Below are positions 55,784-64,000 of a stretch of 64,000 bases of DNA, piece by piece. The position numbers and the translations under genes are program-made. Under the pieces are notes generated by a model. That model ran no database searches. It was not told where the DNA came from and saw only the letters and a program-made list of their open reading frames with translations. Position 1 is the stretch's first letter. Every line of letters begins with the position of its first letter. Source of the DNA: Microbacterium sp. STN6 (GTDB lineage: Bacteria; Actinomycetota; Actinomycetes; Actinomycetales; Microbacteriaceae); the NCBI RefSeq assembly GCF_026410545.1, contig NZ_JAPMIT010000001.1, positions 682,001-746,000 on the forward strand. The letters are read 5' to 3'.

Positions 55784-57361
55784 ATGACGAAGGCAACGAA
55801 CGACGACCGTGAGAACGGCGTGGCCGGCGACGGCGCCGATTCCGCTCGTTCGGCGAGCGGCGACGACGTGATCGAACGCGTGCTCGCGCATGCGGATGCC
55901 CGAGCGGGCGGCTACTCACTCTTCACAACGGGCGCCCAGGCACTGCACGCACCCGATTCGAACCGCGACGAGCGCGGCGACCACGACGGTGACCAGTATG
56001 ACCGCGAGGAGCGCGCGGCGCTCCGTCGCGTGGCCGGACTTTCCACTGAGCTCGAGGATGTCACCGAAGTCGAGTACCGGCAGCTGCGCCTCGAGCGCGT
56101 GGTGCTGATCGGCGTGTACTCGCAGGGCAGCCAGTCTGATGCCGAGAACTCCATGCGCGAGCTTGCGGCGCTCGCGGAGACCGCGGGCGCCGTCGTGCTC
56201 GACGGCCTCCTGCAGCGACGGCCGCATCCCGACCCGAGCACCTACTTCGGTCGCGGCAAGGCCGACGAGCTGCGGGGCGTTGTCGCGTCGCTCGGCGCCG
56301 ACACCGTGATCGCCGACACCGAGCTTGCACCGAGCCAGCGCCGTGCGCTGGAAGACGTGGTGAAGGTCAAGGTCATCGACCGCACGGCGGTGATCCTCGA
56401 CATCTTCAGCCAGCACGCCAAGAGCCGCGAGGGCAAGGCCCAGGTTGAGCTTGCCCAGCTCGAATACCTGCTGCCGCGCCTGCGCGGCTGGGGCGAGTCG
56501 ATGTCCCGCCAGGCGGGCGGCCAGGTCGGCGGAGCGGGCGCCGGCATGGGCTCGCGCGGCCCCGGCGAGACGAAGATCGAACTCGACCGCCGCCGCATCC
56601 ACACACGCATGGCGAGACTGCGCAAGCAGATCGCCGGGTTCAAGCCGGCGCGCGAAGCCAAGCGTGCCAACCGCCGCCGCAACCAGGTGCCCTCAGTCGC
56701 AATCGCCGGGTACACGAACGCCGGCAAGTCGAGCCTGCTGAACCGCATCACCAAAGCGGGCCTGCTCGTCGAGAACGCGCTGTTCGCGACGCTCGACGCC
56801 ACCGTGCGGCGCTCCGAGACCTCCGACGGTCGCCTGTACACGCTCACCGACACCGTCGGTTTCGTGCGCAACCTTCCGCACCAACTCGTCGAGGCGTTCC
56901 GGTCCACGCTCGAGGAGGTCGCGGACGCCGACCTCATCGTGCACGTCGTCGACGCCTCGCACCCGGATCCCGCCAGCCAGATCGCGACGGTTCGCGACGT
57001 GATCGGCGAGGTCGGGGCGCGCGACATCCCTGAGCTCATCGTCTTCAATAAGGCCGACCTCATCGGTGACGACGACAGGCTCGTGCTGCGTGGCCTCGAG
57101 CCGGGCGCCGTGTTTGCGTCCGCGCGAACCGGCGAGGGCATCGACGACGTTCTGGCAGCAATAGAGCGGATGCTGCCAGACCCCTCGGTCGAGATCGACG
57201 TCGTGATCCCATACGACCGCGGTGACCTCATCTCGGCGCTGCACGAACGAGGTCGCGTGCTCTCGACCGAGTACGTGGAGGCAGGCACGCGCGTTCGCGC
57301 CCTGGTCATGCCGGATGCCGAAGCGATCTTCAGCGAGTACCGTCCGTCGCAGCAGGCCTGA
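55784..57361 (+). CDS. hflX: GTPase HflX
   Basis: This 525-residue ribosome-associated GTPase has the HflX nucleotide-binding N-domain (YFGRGKADEL, DTELAPSQ) and the glycine-rich LRGWGESMSRQAGGQ-GGPGETKIE region. Its G domain has G1 GYTNAGKSS, G3 DTVGFVRNLP and G4 NKAD. It splits stalled ribosomes under stress. The first 80 residues are a variable extension. The ATG at 55784 is used; an earlier GTG (55778) is possible. TAGGCT at 55770-55775 suggests leaderless expression. Confidence 0.94.
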   Translation: MTKATNDDRENGVAGDGADSARSASGDDVIERVLAHADARAGGYSLFTTGAQALHAPDSNRDERGDHDGDQYDREERAALRRVAGLSTELEDVTEVEYRQLRLERVVLIGVYSQGSQSDAENSMRELAALAETAGAVVLDGLLQRRPHPDPSTYFGRGKADELRGVVASLGADTVIADTELAPSQRRALEDVVKVKVIDRTAVILDIFSQHAKSREGKAQVELAQLEYLLPRLRGWGESMSRQAGGQVGGAGAGMGSRGPGETKIELDRRRIHTRMARLRKQIAGFKPAREAKRANRRRNQVPSVAIAGYTNAGKSSLLNRITKAGLLVENALFATLDATVRRSETSDGRLYTLTDTVGFVRNLPHQLVEAFRSTLEEVADADLIVHVVDASHPDPASQIATVRDVIGEVGARDIPELIVFNKADLIGDDDRLVLRGLEPGAVFASARTGEGIDDVLAAIERMLPDPSVEIDVVIPYDRGDLISALHERGRVLSTEYVEAGTRVRALVMPDAEAIFSEYRPSQQA

Positions 57362-57377
57362 GCCCGCGACCAGCGGC

Positions 57378-58058
57378 TCAGACCGCGCGCATCACCGCGA
57401 CGACCTTGCCGAGAACCTCAGCGAAGTCGCCGAGGATGGGCTCGAAGTTGCTGTTGCGGGGCAACAGCCACGTGTGGCCGTCACGCTGGCGGAACACTTT
57501 GACGGTCGCCTCGTCATCGAGCATTGCCGCGACGATATCGCCGTTCTCGGCCGTCTTCTGCTGGCGCACGACCACCCAGTCGCCGTCGCAGATGGCGGCG
57601 TCGATCATCGACTCGCCCACCACTTTGAGCATGAAAAGGTCGCCGTTGCCCACGAGCTGACGAGGTAGCGGGAACACCTCGTCGATCTGCTGCTGGGCGG
57701 TGATCGGGATGCCCGCGGCAATGCGGCCCACGAGGGGGACCATCGCGGCGTCGCCAACCGGCGTCACGGCATCCGCGTCGACGGATGTGCTCGACGGCAG
57801 GTCGATGAGAATCTCGAGAGCGCGAGGTCGATTCGGGTCACGGCGCAGGTAGCCGCTCAGCTCCAGCTGGTTGAGCTGGTGGGTCACGCTTGAGAGTGAC
57901 GCGAGGCCGACGGCGTCGCCGATCTCGCGCATGCTCGGCGGATAGCCGCGGGAGGCGACGGACTGCGCGATGACCTCGAGGATGGCGACCTGCTTGTCGC
58001 TCAGGTTCTTGCGCCGCCTGGTTCCGCCTCGTTCTTTCGCCACTCCGTTGTCGCTCAT
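57378..58058 (-). CDS. lexA: SOS repressor LexA
   Basis: This 226-residue repressor has an N-terminal winged helix ([22 protein letters not shown]). Self-cleavage falls between Ala115 and Gly116 (RIAAGIP). The catalytic pair is Ser150 (VGESMID) and Lys187 (EATVKVF). It represses SOS genes until RecA filaments trigger cleavage. The ATG at 58058 has GAAGGG about 8 bases upstream. A LexA-box-like site at 58165-58178 lies upstream, consistent with autoregulation. It is divergent from the LysM gene. Confidence 0.97.
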   Translation of the reverse strand: MSDNGVAKERGGTRRRKNLSDKQVAILEVIAQSVASRGYPPSMREIGDAVGLASLSSVTHQLNQLELSGYLRRDPNRPRALEILIDLPSSTSVDADAVTPVGDAAMVPLVGRIAAGIPITAQQQIDEVFPLPRQLVGNGDLFMLKVVGESMIDAAICDGDWVVVRQQKTAENGDIVAAMLDDEATVKVFRQRDGHTWLLPRNSNFEPILGDFAEVLGKVVAVMRAV

Positions 58059-58164
58059 CCTGTGTCCCTTCGCGAAGACCCCATCCTGCGGATGGCGAAT
58101 GTCAGTGGTGCCTGATTGTGTTCCTTCAGACAATCGAAACTGTATCCGCCCAGGCAGCCGGAGA

Positions 58165-58178
58165 CAAACATCTGTTCG
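58165..58178. promoter_or_regulatory. LexA box-like site upstream of lexA
   Basis: CAAACATCTGTTCG matches CGAAC-N4-GTTCG with one change. It lies about 107 bases upstream of the lexA ATG on the divergent side, where a LexA autoregulatory box is expected. Confidence 0.75.
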
Positions 58179-58222
58179 AGTGTGTCGTGCGAAAGGGTGT
58201 TGTGGAGGAGATGCGGTGGGGC

Positions 58223-58266
58223 TTGCAGCGCCGATTGATCGAAGGTATATTCGAAACAGATGTTCT
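58223..58266 (+). promoter_or_regulatory. SOS promoter of the LysM gene
   Basis: -35 TTGCAG (58223-58228), an exact 17-base spacer and -10 TATATT (58246-58251). The LexA-like box GAAACAGATGTTCT (58253-58266) lies over the expected start of transcription, so LexA binding would block it directly. Confidence 0.75.
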
Positions 58267-58315
58267 ATTCGCCCAACGCCGACAGGCGGGCGATGAGACT
58301 GAGAGGTCGTACGAC

Positions 58316-58738
58316 ATGAGCACGGCAACCCTTACAGCAGGCCCGCTTTCCGCGCGCTCGGCATCCAGAGGCGTCACGATCGAGCCACGTGTGAGCCAAC
58401 GAGAATCAGCCTCTGGGCCGGCCGCGGCGCACACCCGTCTTCACCTGACCCGGCGCGGGCGCGTCGTTCTGACTGCCCTGGTCTCCGTCCCTCTCGTTGC
58501 CGCCGCCCTGTTTTTCTCACTGAACGGCGGCGGCGCTCTGGCTGCAGGCGGGTCGCAGGCGCACTTCACCTACGCGACGGTGCAGAACGGTGACTCGCTC
58601 TGGAACATCGCCGAGCGGATCGCGCCGTCGAGTGACCCCCGCGAGGTCATCGCGGACATCGTCTCGCTCAACCAGCTCTCCAGTACGGTCGTCTCGCCGG
58701 GCCAGCGCATCGCGATTCCGCTCGAATACGCCCGGTAG
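58316..58738 (+). CDS. LysM protein, SOS cell-division suppressor candidate (YneA/Rv2719c-like)
   Basis: This 140-residue protein has a basic, low-complexity N-terminus (1-48), one membrane helix (about 49-68, [18 protein letters not shown]) and an extracellular LysM domain (about 86-135, [18 protein letters not shown]... NQL... [10 protein letters not shown]). The divergent position next to lexA and the SOS promoter match YneA of Bacillus and Rv2719c of mycobacteria, which delay septation during DNA damage. The ATG has GAGAGG about 9 bases upstream. It is followed immediately by hisC. Confidence 0.85.
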   Translation: MSTATLTAGPLSARSASRGVTIEPRVSQRESASGPAAAHTRLHLTRRGRVVLTALVSVPLVAAALFFSLNGGGALAAGGSQAHFTYATVQNGDSLWNIAERIAPSSDPREVIADIVSLNQLSSTVVSPGQRIAIPLEYAR

Positions 58739-58748
58739 CATGTGCTGA

Positions 58749-59834
58749 GTGACCACACTCGCCGACCTGCCGATTCGTGACGATCTTCGGGGCCAGTCCC
58801 CGTATGGCGCACCGCAGTTGCACGTCCCCGTGGCGCTGAACGTCAACGAGAATACGCACGGCCTTCCCGATGACGTCATTGACGACATCGTCGGCGCCCT
58901 CGCCGCCGCAGTGCGGGGTGCCAATCGGTATCCGGATCGGGAGTTCACGGCGCTGCGCGAGGCGCTGGCCGGCTATCTCGGCGACGCGGTGCGGCCGGAG
59001 AACATCTGGGCCGCGAACGGGTCGAACGAGGTGCTGCAGCAGCTCCTGCAGGCGTTCGGTGGCCCAGGGCGCAGCCTCCTCGGCTTCTCGCCGACATATT
59101 CCATGTACCCGCTCCTGGCGTTGGGCACCGGAACCGAGTGGGTGTCCGCGTCTCGCGCAGAGGGGTTCGTGCTCACCGCTGACCGCGCGGCCGAACAGGT
59201 ACGCCAGGCGCGGCCCGACATCGTGATCCTGTGCGCCCCGAACAATCCCACGGGTACGCCGCTCGACCTCGACGTCGTCACGGCGGTCTACGACGCCACC
59301 GACGGTGTCGTGATCGTCGACGAGGCATACGCCGAGTTCATGCCGGCCGGCACGCCGTCGGCCGTCACCCTGCTCGAGGGTCGCGAGCGCCTCGCGGTCT
59401 CGCGCACCATGAGCAAGGCGTTTGCGTTCGCGGGGGTGCGCCTCGGCTATCTCGCCGCCGACCCGGCACTCATCGACGCCCTGCGCCTCGTGCGGCTGCC
59501 TTACCACCTCTCGGCTCTCACGCAGGCGGCCGCCTGCGCGGCCCTCCGGCACGCAGACGAGATGCTCGCCATGGTCGGCGAGATCGCTGCGCAGCGTGAT
59601 CGCATCATCACCCAGCTGACTCGGATGGGCTTCCACCCGTACCCGAGCGGCAGCAACTTCGTACTCTTCGGCGGGGTCGCCGAGCCGCGTGCGGTGTTCG
59701 ACGCGCTGCTCGCACAGGGCATCCTCATTCGAGACCAGTCCATTCCCGGGCACCTTCGCGTCACCGCGGGCACGGAGGCGGAGACCACCGCTTTCCTGAA
59801 CGCCATGGAGCCGTTCGCGCCTGCGGGGGAGTGA
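58749..59834 (+). CDS. hisC: Histidinol-phosphate aminotransferase
   Basis: This 361-residue PLP-dependent aminotransferase of histidine synthesis binds PLP through Lys223 in SRTMSKAFAFAGVRLGYL. The CAPNNPTGTP and VDEAYAEF motifs are present. It converts imidazole-acetol phosphate to histidinol phosphate. The GTG lies 7 bases after TAGCAT (58736-58741), whose TAG is the LysM gene stop, so it may have its own leaderless promoter. hisB follows after 53 bases. Confidence 0.94.
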   Translation: MTTLADLPIRDDLRGQSPYGAPQLHVPVALNVNENTHGLPDDVIDDIVGALAAAVRGANRYPDREFTALREALAGYLGDAVRPENIWAANGSNEVLQQLLQAFGGPGRSLLGFSPTYSMYPLLALGTGTEWVSASRAEGFVLTADRAAEQVRQARPDIVILCAPNNPTGTPLDLDVVTAVYDATDGVVIVDEAYAEFMPAGTPSAVTLLEGRERLAVSRTMSKAFAFAGVRLGYLAADPALIDALRLVRLPYHLSALTQAAACAALRHADEMLAMVGEIAAQRDRIITQLTRMGFHPYPSGSNFVLFGGVAEPRAVFDALLAQGILIRDQSIPGHLRVTAGTEAETTAFLNAMEPFAPAGE

Positions 59835-59887
59835 CCCCGGCGCCGTCGGCGGCGTAACGCGCGCGCGTGCCGCTAAAATCGGGAACC

Positions 59888-60496
59888 ATGAGCCCGTCAG
59901 CGCGCACCGCCCAGCTTCGACGAGAGACGAGCGAGTCCAGCATCGAGCTGTCGCTCGACCTCGACGGCTCGGGCGAAAGCGACATCCGCACCTCGGTGCC
60001 GTTCTTCGACCACCTCCTCACGGCGTTCGCCCGCCACTCGCTCACCGATCTGACCGTGCGCGCCGAGGGCGACATCGAGATCGACGTGCACCACACGGCC
60101 GAAGACGTCGGCATCGTGCTCGGCCAGGCTCTTCGCCAGGCGCTCGGCGACAAGAGCGGCATCTCCCGGTTCGGTGATGCCCTCGTGCCCCTCGACGAGG
60201 CGCTCGTGCAGGCCGTCGTCGACATTTCGGGGCGACCGTACCTCGTGCACTCTGGCGAGCCGGCGGGCTTCGAGTTCCACCTCATCGGCGGCCACTTCAC
60301 CGGGTCGATGGTGCGGCACGTCTTCGAGGCCATCACGTTCAACGCCGCGCTGACCACCCACATCCGGGTTCTCGGCGGCCGCGACCCGCACCACATTGCG
60401 GAGGCCGAGTTCAAGGCCTTCGCGCGCGCGTTCCGCCAGGCGAAGGCGCTCGACCCGCTCGTCACCGGCGTGCCCTCGACGAAGGGTGCGCTGTGA
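59888..60496 (+). CDS. hisB: Imidazoleglycerol-phosphate dehydratase
   Basis: This 202-residue manganese enzyme of histidine synthesis has the metal-binding repeats [24 protein letters not shown] and [10 protein letters not shown]. It is the monofunctional actinobacterial type without a phosphatase domain. The ATG lies 8 bases after TAAAAT (59874-59879). It overlaps hisH by 4 bases. Confidence 0.96.
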   Translation: MSPSARTAQLRRETSESSIELSLDLDGSGESDIRTSVPFFDHLLTAFARHSLTDLTVRAEGDIEIDVHHTAEDVGIVLGQALRQALGDKSGISRFGDALVPLDEALVQAVVDISGRPYLVHSGEPAGFEFHLIGGHFTGSMVRHVFEAITFNAALTTHIRVLGGRDPHHIAEAEFKAFARAFRQAKALDPLVTGVPSTKGAL

Positions 60497-61125
60497 CTGC
60501 GCCATCCGTCGTCGTGTTCGACTACGGCACGGGTAACGTGCACTCCGCGGCGAAAGCGCTCGAATCCGCCGGCGCCCGCGTGCGACTCACCGACGACCGA
60601 ACCGCCGCCATGGAGGCGGACGGCCTCGTCGTTCCCGGCGTCGGCGCGTTCAGCTCGGTTGCCGACGCCCTGCGGTCGGTGCACGGCGACGAGATCATCG
60701 GTCGCAGACTTGCGGGTGGCCGGGCCGTTCTCGGCATCTGCGTCGGCATGCAGGTGCTGTTCGAGCGCAGCGTTGAGCGCGGTTCACGCGCAGACGGGCT
60801 CGGCGAGTGGCCGGGGGAGGTGCGCGCCCTCGAGGCCGACATTCTGCCGCACATGGGCTGGAACACGGTCGATGCACCCGAGGAGTCGGTGCTGTTCTCC
60901 GGCATTCGCAACGAGCGCTTCTACTTCGTGCACTCGTTCGCCGCGCAGGAGTGGGAACTCGAGGCTACGGGCCGCCACCAGCCGCCGGTGCTGACGTGGG
61001 CCGAGCACGGCAGCCGCTTCCTGGCCGCAGTTGAGAACGGGCCGCTCAGCGCCACGCAGTTCCACCCCGAGAAGTCCGGCGAAGCCGGCATCCGTCTGCT
61101 GCGCAACTGGCTGGGGGCCGTGTAG
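60493..61125 (+). CDS. hisH: Imidazole glycerol phosphate synthase subunit HisH
   Basis: This 210-residue glutamine amidotransferase supplies ammonia to HisF. The nucleophile is Cys83 in [11 protein letters not shown], and the His/Glu pair is in [12 protein letters not shown]. It starts at a GTG that overlaps the hisB stop. hisF is not in the window. priA follows after about 100 bases. Confidence 0.95.
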   Translation: MTAPSVVVFDYGTGNVHSAAKALESAGARVRLTDDRTAAMEADGLVVPGVGAFSSVADALRSVHGDEIIGRRLAGGRAVLGICVGMQVLFERSVERGSRADGLGEWPGEVRALEADILPHMGWNTVDAPEESVLFSGIRNERFYFVHSFAAQEWELEATGRHQPPVLTWAEHGSRFLAAVENGPLSATQFHPEKSGEAGIRLLRNWLGAV

Positions 61126-61226
61126 TTCACGCCGTGGCCTAGAGTTAGAGGCTGCGCCGGGCAGCACATGGCCGGCCGTCTGCGATCACCGCGCACGGGC
61201 ACCCGGCGCGCCACACGAGGATGATG

Positions 61227-61973
61227 ATGAGCGAATTCAACAGGATGCCGCGGCTCGTGCTGCTGCCGGCCGTCGACGTCGCGGGCGGCAAAGCCGTGCG
61301 ACTGACGCAGGGCGAGGCCGGAAGCGAGACGAACTACGGCGACCCGGTCGATGCCGCGGCCGACTGGGCCGACCAGGGCGCCGAGTGGATCCACCTCGTC
61401 GACCTCGACGCCGCCTTTGGGCGAGGCGACAACCACGGGGTTCTGAAGAAGGTCATCAAGCAGGTCAAGGGCGTCAATGTCGAACTCTCCGGCGGCATCC
61501 GCGACGACGCGTCCCTTGAGTCCGCGCTGGGCATCGGGGCCAAGCGCATCAACCTCGGCACGGCCGCGCTCGAGAACCCCGAGTGGGCCGCGAACGTCAT
61601 CGGGCAGTACGGCGAGGCGGTCGCGGTCGGGCTCGACGTGCGCGGCACCACACTCGCTGCCCGCGGCTGGACCAAGGAGGGCGGCGACCTCTGGCAGGTC
61701 ATCAACAGGCTCGAGGATGCGGGCTGCGCCCGGTACGTGGTCACCGACGTGACCAAAGATGGCACTCTTCAGGGGCCCAACCTTGACCTGCTGCGCCAGG
61801 TCATGGAGCGCACGGAGCGGCCCGTCGTGGCCTCCGGCGGCATCTCGAATCTTGACGATATCGCGGCCCTGCGTGAACTGGTGCCGCTCGGTCTCGAGGG
61901 TGCGATCGTCGGCAAGGCCCTCTACGCCGGCGCGTTCACGCTGCCGGAGGCGCTGGATGTCGCCGGAGACTGA
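61227..61973 (+). CDS. priA: Bifunctional phosphoribosyl isomerase A (HisA/TrpF)
   Basis: This 248-residue TIM barrel with [19 protein letters not shown] and the C-terminal [16 protein letters not shown] carries out the HisA step. In actinobacteria the enzyme also does the TrpF step of tryptophan synthesis. Of three ATGs in a row (61221, 61224, 61227) the third is best placed after GAGG. A TAGAGT hexamer lies about 85 bases upstream. Dual activity is inferred from the clade, not shown here. Confidence 0.93.
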   Translation: MSEFNRMPRLVLLPAVDVAGGKAVRLTQGEAGSETNYGDPVDAAADWADQGAEWIHLVDLDAAFGRGDNHGVLKKVIKQVKGVNVELSGGIRDDASLESALGIGAKRINLGTAALENPEWAANVIGQYGEAVAVGLDVRGTTLAARGWTKEGGDLWQVINRLEDAGCARYVVTDVTKDGTLQGPNLDLLRQVMERTERPVVASGGISNLDDIAALRELVPLGLEGAIVGKALYAGAFTLPEALDVAGD

Positions 61974-62793
61974 CGGCCCAAGGCCGCTCCCCGCGCACAT
62001 TGCGGCGAGCCTGGCCAGGTCCGCGAACCCAGCCGCGTCCGGGAATCTCGCCGACTCGGCTGGACAGCCGTGGGCGGGCCGGCATTTCGACGGCAACGAC
62101 TTCGGCGACGATGACGGCAGCGCCCCCGAGCGCCTGATACGCGCGCTGGCCGAATTCCGCGCCGGCAGCGTCGCAGCGGATGCGGTGGTCGACGCCATGC
62201 GCGGCGTGCGCCTTCTGATTCCGCTCGTGGCCCAGCTCGGCGAGGCGGGTCTCGATGAGCACGGCCGCACCGTCGACAAGACTCAGGAGCTGGCCATCGT
62301 GACGGTCGAGGCGCCGGACGGTCGCGCGGCGCTCCCCGTCTTCTCGTCGGTGACCGCGATGCAGGCGTGGAATGCCACGGCACGGCCCGTTCCGGCCGAC
62401 GGAGTGCGGGTGGCGCTCGCCGCGGCGGGCGAGCAGACCGATCTCGTCGTCCTCGACCCGACAAGCGACACCGAGTTCGCCGTGCGCAGGCCCGCCGTGT
62501 GGGCGATGGCCAAAAGCGAGCCGTGGCGCCCGCCTCATGCCGATCCCGTCGTGCGAGAGGCGTTTGACGCGTCGATCGGCACCGAGCTTGGCGTGATCGG
62601 CATCGACCTGCTCGCAGGCGACGCGGACGCGCGGCTCGCGGGACCCGAGCTGATCGTTCAGCTTCGGCTCGTGCAGGGGCTCACCGAGGCAGAGCTCGAT
62701 GCCGTGCTCGCCCGGCTCGCGCAGCGATGGGCGTCCGACGACGTCATCGCCACGCGCGTCGACTCCCTCGGCGTGCAGCTGCTGCCGAGCTGA
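61957..62793 (+). CDS. SseB-family protein
   Basis: This 278-residue protein has an SseB domain (about 65-185, [38 protein letters not shown], and EPWRPP). SseB-type proteins are found next to his genes in actinobacteria; the function is not well known. The ATG at 61957 lies inside the last codons of priA and has GGAGG about 7 bases upstream, so it is co-translated with priA. A GC-rich stretch separates it from the transporter genes. Confidence 0.82.
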   Translation: MSPETDGPRPLPAHIAASLARSANPAASGNLADSAGQPWAGRHFDGNDFGDDDGSAPERLIRALAEFRAGSVAADAVVDAMRGVRLLIPLVAQLGEAGLDEHGRTVDKTQELAIVTVEAPDGRAALPVFSSVTAMQAWNATARPVPADGVRVALAAAGEQTDLVVLDPTSDTEFAVRRPAVWAMAKSEPWRPPHADPVVREAFDASIGTELGVIGIDLLAGDADARLAGPELIVQLRLVQGLTEAELDAVLARLAQRWASDDVIATRVDSLGVQLLPS

Positions 62794-62939
62794 GCGGTCC
62801 GCCGACTCGAGGCCCTGCGGCGTAACCCCACGTAACACGGGAATGCGCTCCCGGTTCGTCGCGTTTACCGTGACGCGCCCTCAGGGCGCGGCGCGCATCC
62901 GTTGCGTTCCGCTTGTCTCCCGTCTTACGAAAGGCCATC

Positions 62940-63758
62940 ATGAAACTCCGTCTCGCCGTCGCCGGTTCGATTGCCGCGCTCCTGACACTCGGGCTTGTCG
63001 GCTGCTCGGCCACCGGCTCGGGCGATACGGGCGCGTCGAACGTCCAGGGCAGCGCAGACCTCAAGGCCGCGGCCGCGACGTCGACGGGCATCGTCGTGGG
63101 AACCGAGGGCACGTACAAGCCCTTCTCCTACCACGACACCACCACGAACCAGCTCACCGGCTACGACGTCGACGTCACGAAGGCGGTTGCCAAGAAGCTC
63201 GGTGTGAAGGTGACGTTCCGCGAGACGCAGTGGGACGGCATCTTCGCCGCCCTTGATTCCAAGCGCATCGACGTGATCGGCAACCAGGTGTCCATCACCC
63301 CTGAGCGCAAGGCCAAGTACAGCTTCAGCACTCCATACACCGTGTCACCCGGCGTCATCATCACCCGAGCCGACGATACGTCCATCACGAGCTTTGCCGA
63401 CCTCAAGGGCAAGACGACCGCGCAGTCCAACACGAGCGACTGGTATGCGCTCGCGCAGAAGTCGGGCGCCAAGGTCGAGGCGGTCGAGGGCTGGGCGCAG
63501 GCAATCGCGCTGCTGCAGCAGGGTCGAATCGACGCCACCGTCAACGACAAGCTCACGCTCCTCGACTACGAGAAGCAGAACCCGAACGTGAAGCTGCGCA
63601 TCGCGGCCACCGCGGACGACCCGGCAGAGAACGCCTTCGCCTTCCGCAAGGGCAGCACCCTTCCGAAGGACTTCGACAAGGCGCTCGCCGAACTGCGCGC
63701 CGACGGCACGCTTGCGAAGATCTCGAAGAAGTACTTCGGCGAGGACGTGTCACAATAG
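62940..63758 (+). CDS. Amino-acid ABC transporter substrate-binding lipoprotein
   Basis: This 272-residue lipoprotein has a signal peptide with lipobox LVGC (cleavage before Cys22), then a periplasmic-type binding fold. VGTEGTYKPFSYHD, TGYDVDVTKAVAKKLG and RIDVIGNQVSITPERKAKYSFS are typical of polar amino acid or cystine binding proteins (TcyA/FliY). GAAAGG lies before the ATG. The permease follows after 46 bases. The specific amino acid is not clear from sequence. Confidence 0.92.
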   Translation: MKLRLAVAGSIAALLTLGLVGCSATGSGDTGASNVQGSADLKAAAATSTGIVVGTEGTYKPFSYHDTTTNQLTGYDVDVTKAVAKKLGVKVTFRETQWDGIFAALDSKRIDVIGNQVSITPERKAKYSFSTPYTVSPGVIITRADDTSITSFADLKGKTTAQSNTSDWYALAQKSGAKVEAVEGWAQAIALLQQGRIDATVNDKLTLLDYEKQNPNVKLRIAATADDPAENAFAFRKGSTLPKDFDKALAELRADGTLAKISKKYFGEDVSQ

Positions 63759-63804
63759 GCCGCGTGAGCCGCCGCATCCTGTCGAGACCCTCGGGCGTGC
63801 ACGA

Positions 63805-64000
63805 GTGACGCCCGAGGTCGGCACGCTCCCGTACTACTGGGATCTCGTCATCCATTCCCTCGGGCCCATCGCGCTGGGCGGGCTGACCGGGACCATCCCG
63901 CTCTCGCTCGTCACCTTCGCGGTCGGCCTCGTCATCGCGATCGTCATCGCGCTCATGCGGCTCTCGGGCAGCCGCGTGCTGCGCGGAATCGCCCGCGTGT
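63805..64000 (+). CDS. Amino-acid ABC transporter permease (5' part only)
   Basis: The frame starts at a GTG at 63805 and runs off the right edge. The visible 65 residues, MTPEVGTLPYYWDLVIHSLG and GTIPLSLVTFAVGLVIAIVIALMRLSGS, show the first membrane helix and the GxxxTxxxS-like start of His/Glu/Gln-type permeases. It is the membrane partner of the upstream binding protein; an ATPase gene is expected further right. Confidence 0.85.
   Translation, partial: MTPEVGTLPYYWDLVIHSLGPIALGGLTGTIPLSLVTFAVGLVIAIVIALMRLSGSRVLRGIARV

Noticed and set aside
62794-62939. Riboswitch upstream of the amino-acid transporter
   Set aside because: Only a short GCGCCCT/AGGGCGC palindrome is visible; no known aptamer motif is recognised.

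Overview
The window reads as one stretch of a high-GC actinobacterial chromosome. GTG starts are frequent, codons mostly end in G or C, and the gene neighbourhoods are actinobacterial: clgR-DUF3046-recA-recX-miaB-miaA-dapF-hflX-lexA, and his genes with the bifunctional isomerase priA. My best guess is family Microbacteriaceae. That is inferred from gene order and from a scattered palindromic repeat I associate with that family; no search was run. I see no rRNA, tRNA, CRISPR, prophage or insertion sequence.

Layout. 1-10.2 kb: two divergent NCS2 nucleobase permeases, a DUF4190 membrane protein, aldehyde dehydrogenase, aspartase, an FAH-family enzyme, an alpha/beta hydrolase, a glycosyltransferase and glutamate dehydrogenase. 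10.2-10.6 kb: a gene-free stretch with a possible small RNA and a large terminator. 10.6-16.4 kb: FKBP isomerase, MFS transporter, apt, a MetE-like enzyme and a TetR/NmrA-like divergent pair. 16.5-22.9 kb: rpsO and pnp, separated by an FN3K-like kinase, a luciferase-like monooxygenase with its FMN reductase, and a VanZ protein. 23.2-34.5 kb: a complete leucine-degradation locus (bkdABC, then accD1-accA1-fadE-maoC-citE) with a TetR regulator and two operator-like sites. 34.7-38.6 kb: aldo/keto reductase, TetR, M16 peptidase, histidine phosphatase. 38.6-48.8 kb: GNAT, dapB, dapA, RNase J, FtsK, PgsA, CinA. 48.9-58.7 kb: ClgR-like regulator, DUF3046, recA, recX, miaB, miaA, dapF, a methyltransferase, hflX, lexA and a LysM division-suppressor candidate. 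58.7-64 kb: hisC-hisB-hisH-priA, SseB and the start of an amino-acid ABC importer.

How the genes work together. The leucine locus can carry 2-ketoisocaproate to acetyl-CoA and acetoacetate. dapA, dapB and dapF serve lysine and cell-wall synthesis. recA, recX, lexA and the LysM gene form an SOS group with visible LexA-box-like sites. Many genes start 6-8 bases after a TANNNT -10 hexamer and are probably leaderless.

The most unusual observation is in the bkdC E2 gene. Two copies of the palindromic repeat lie in frame exactly where the E1/E3-binding domain (PSBD) should be, and no PSBD is recognisable. Other notable items are the palindromic repeat family itself, a roughly 70 bp nested inverted-repeat element upstream of bkdA, a possible small RNA near 10.3-10.55 kb, and short tandem repeats that begin at gene stop codons.
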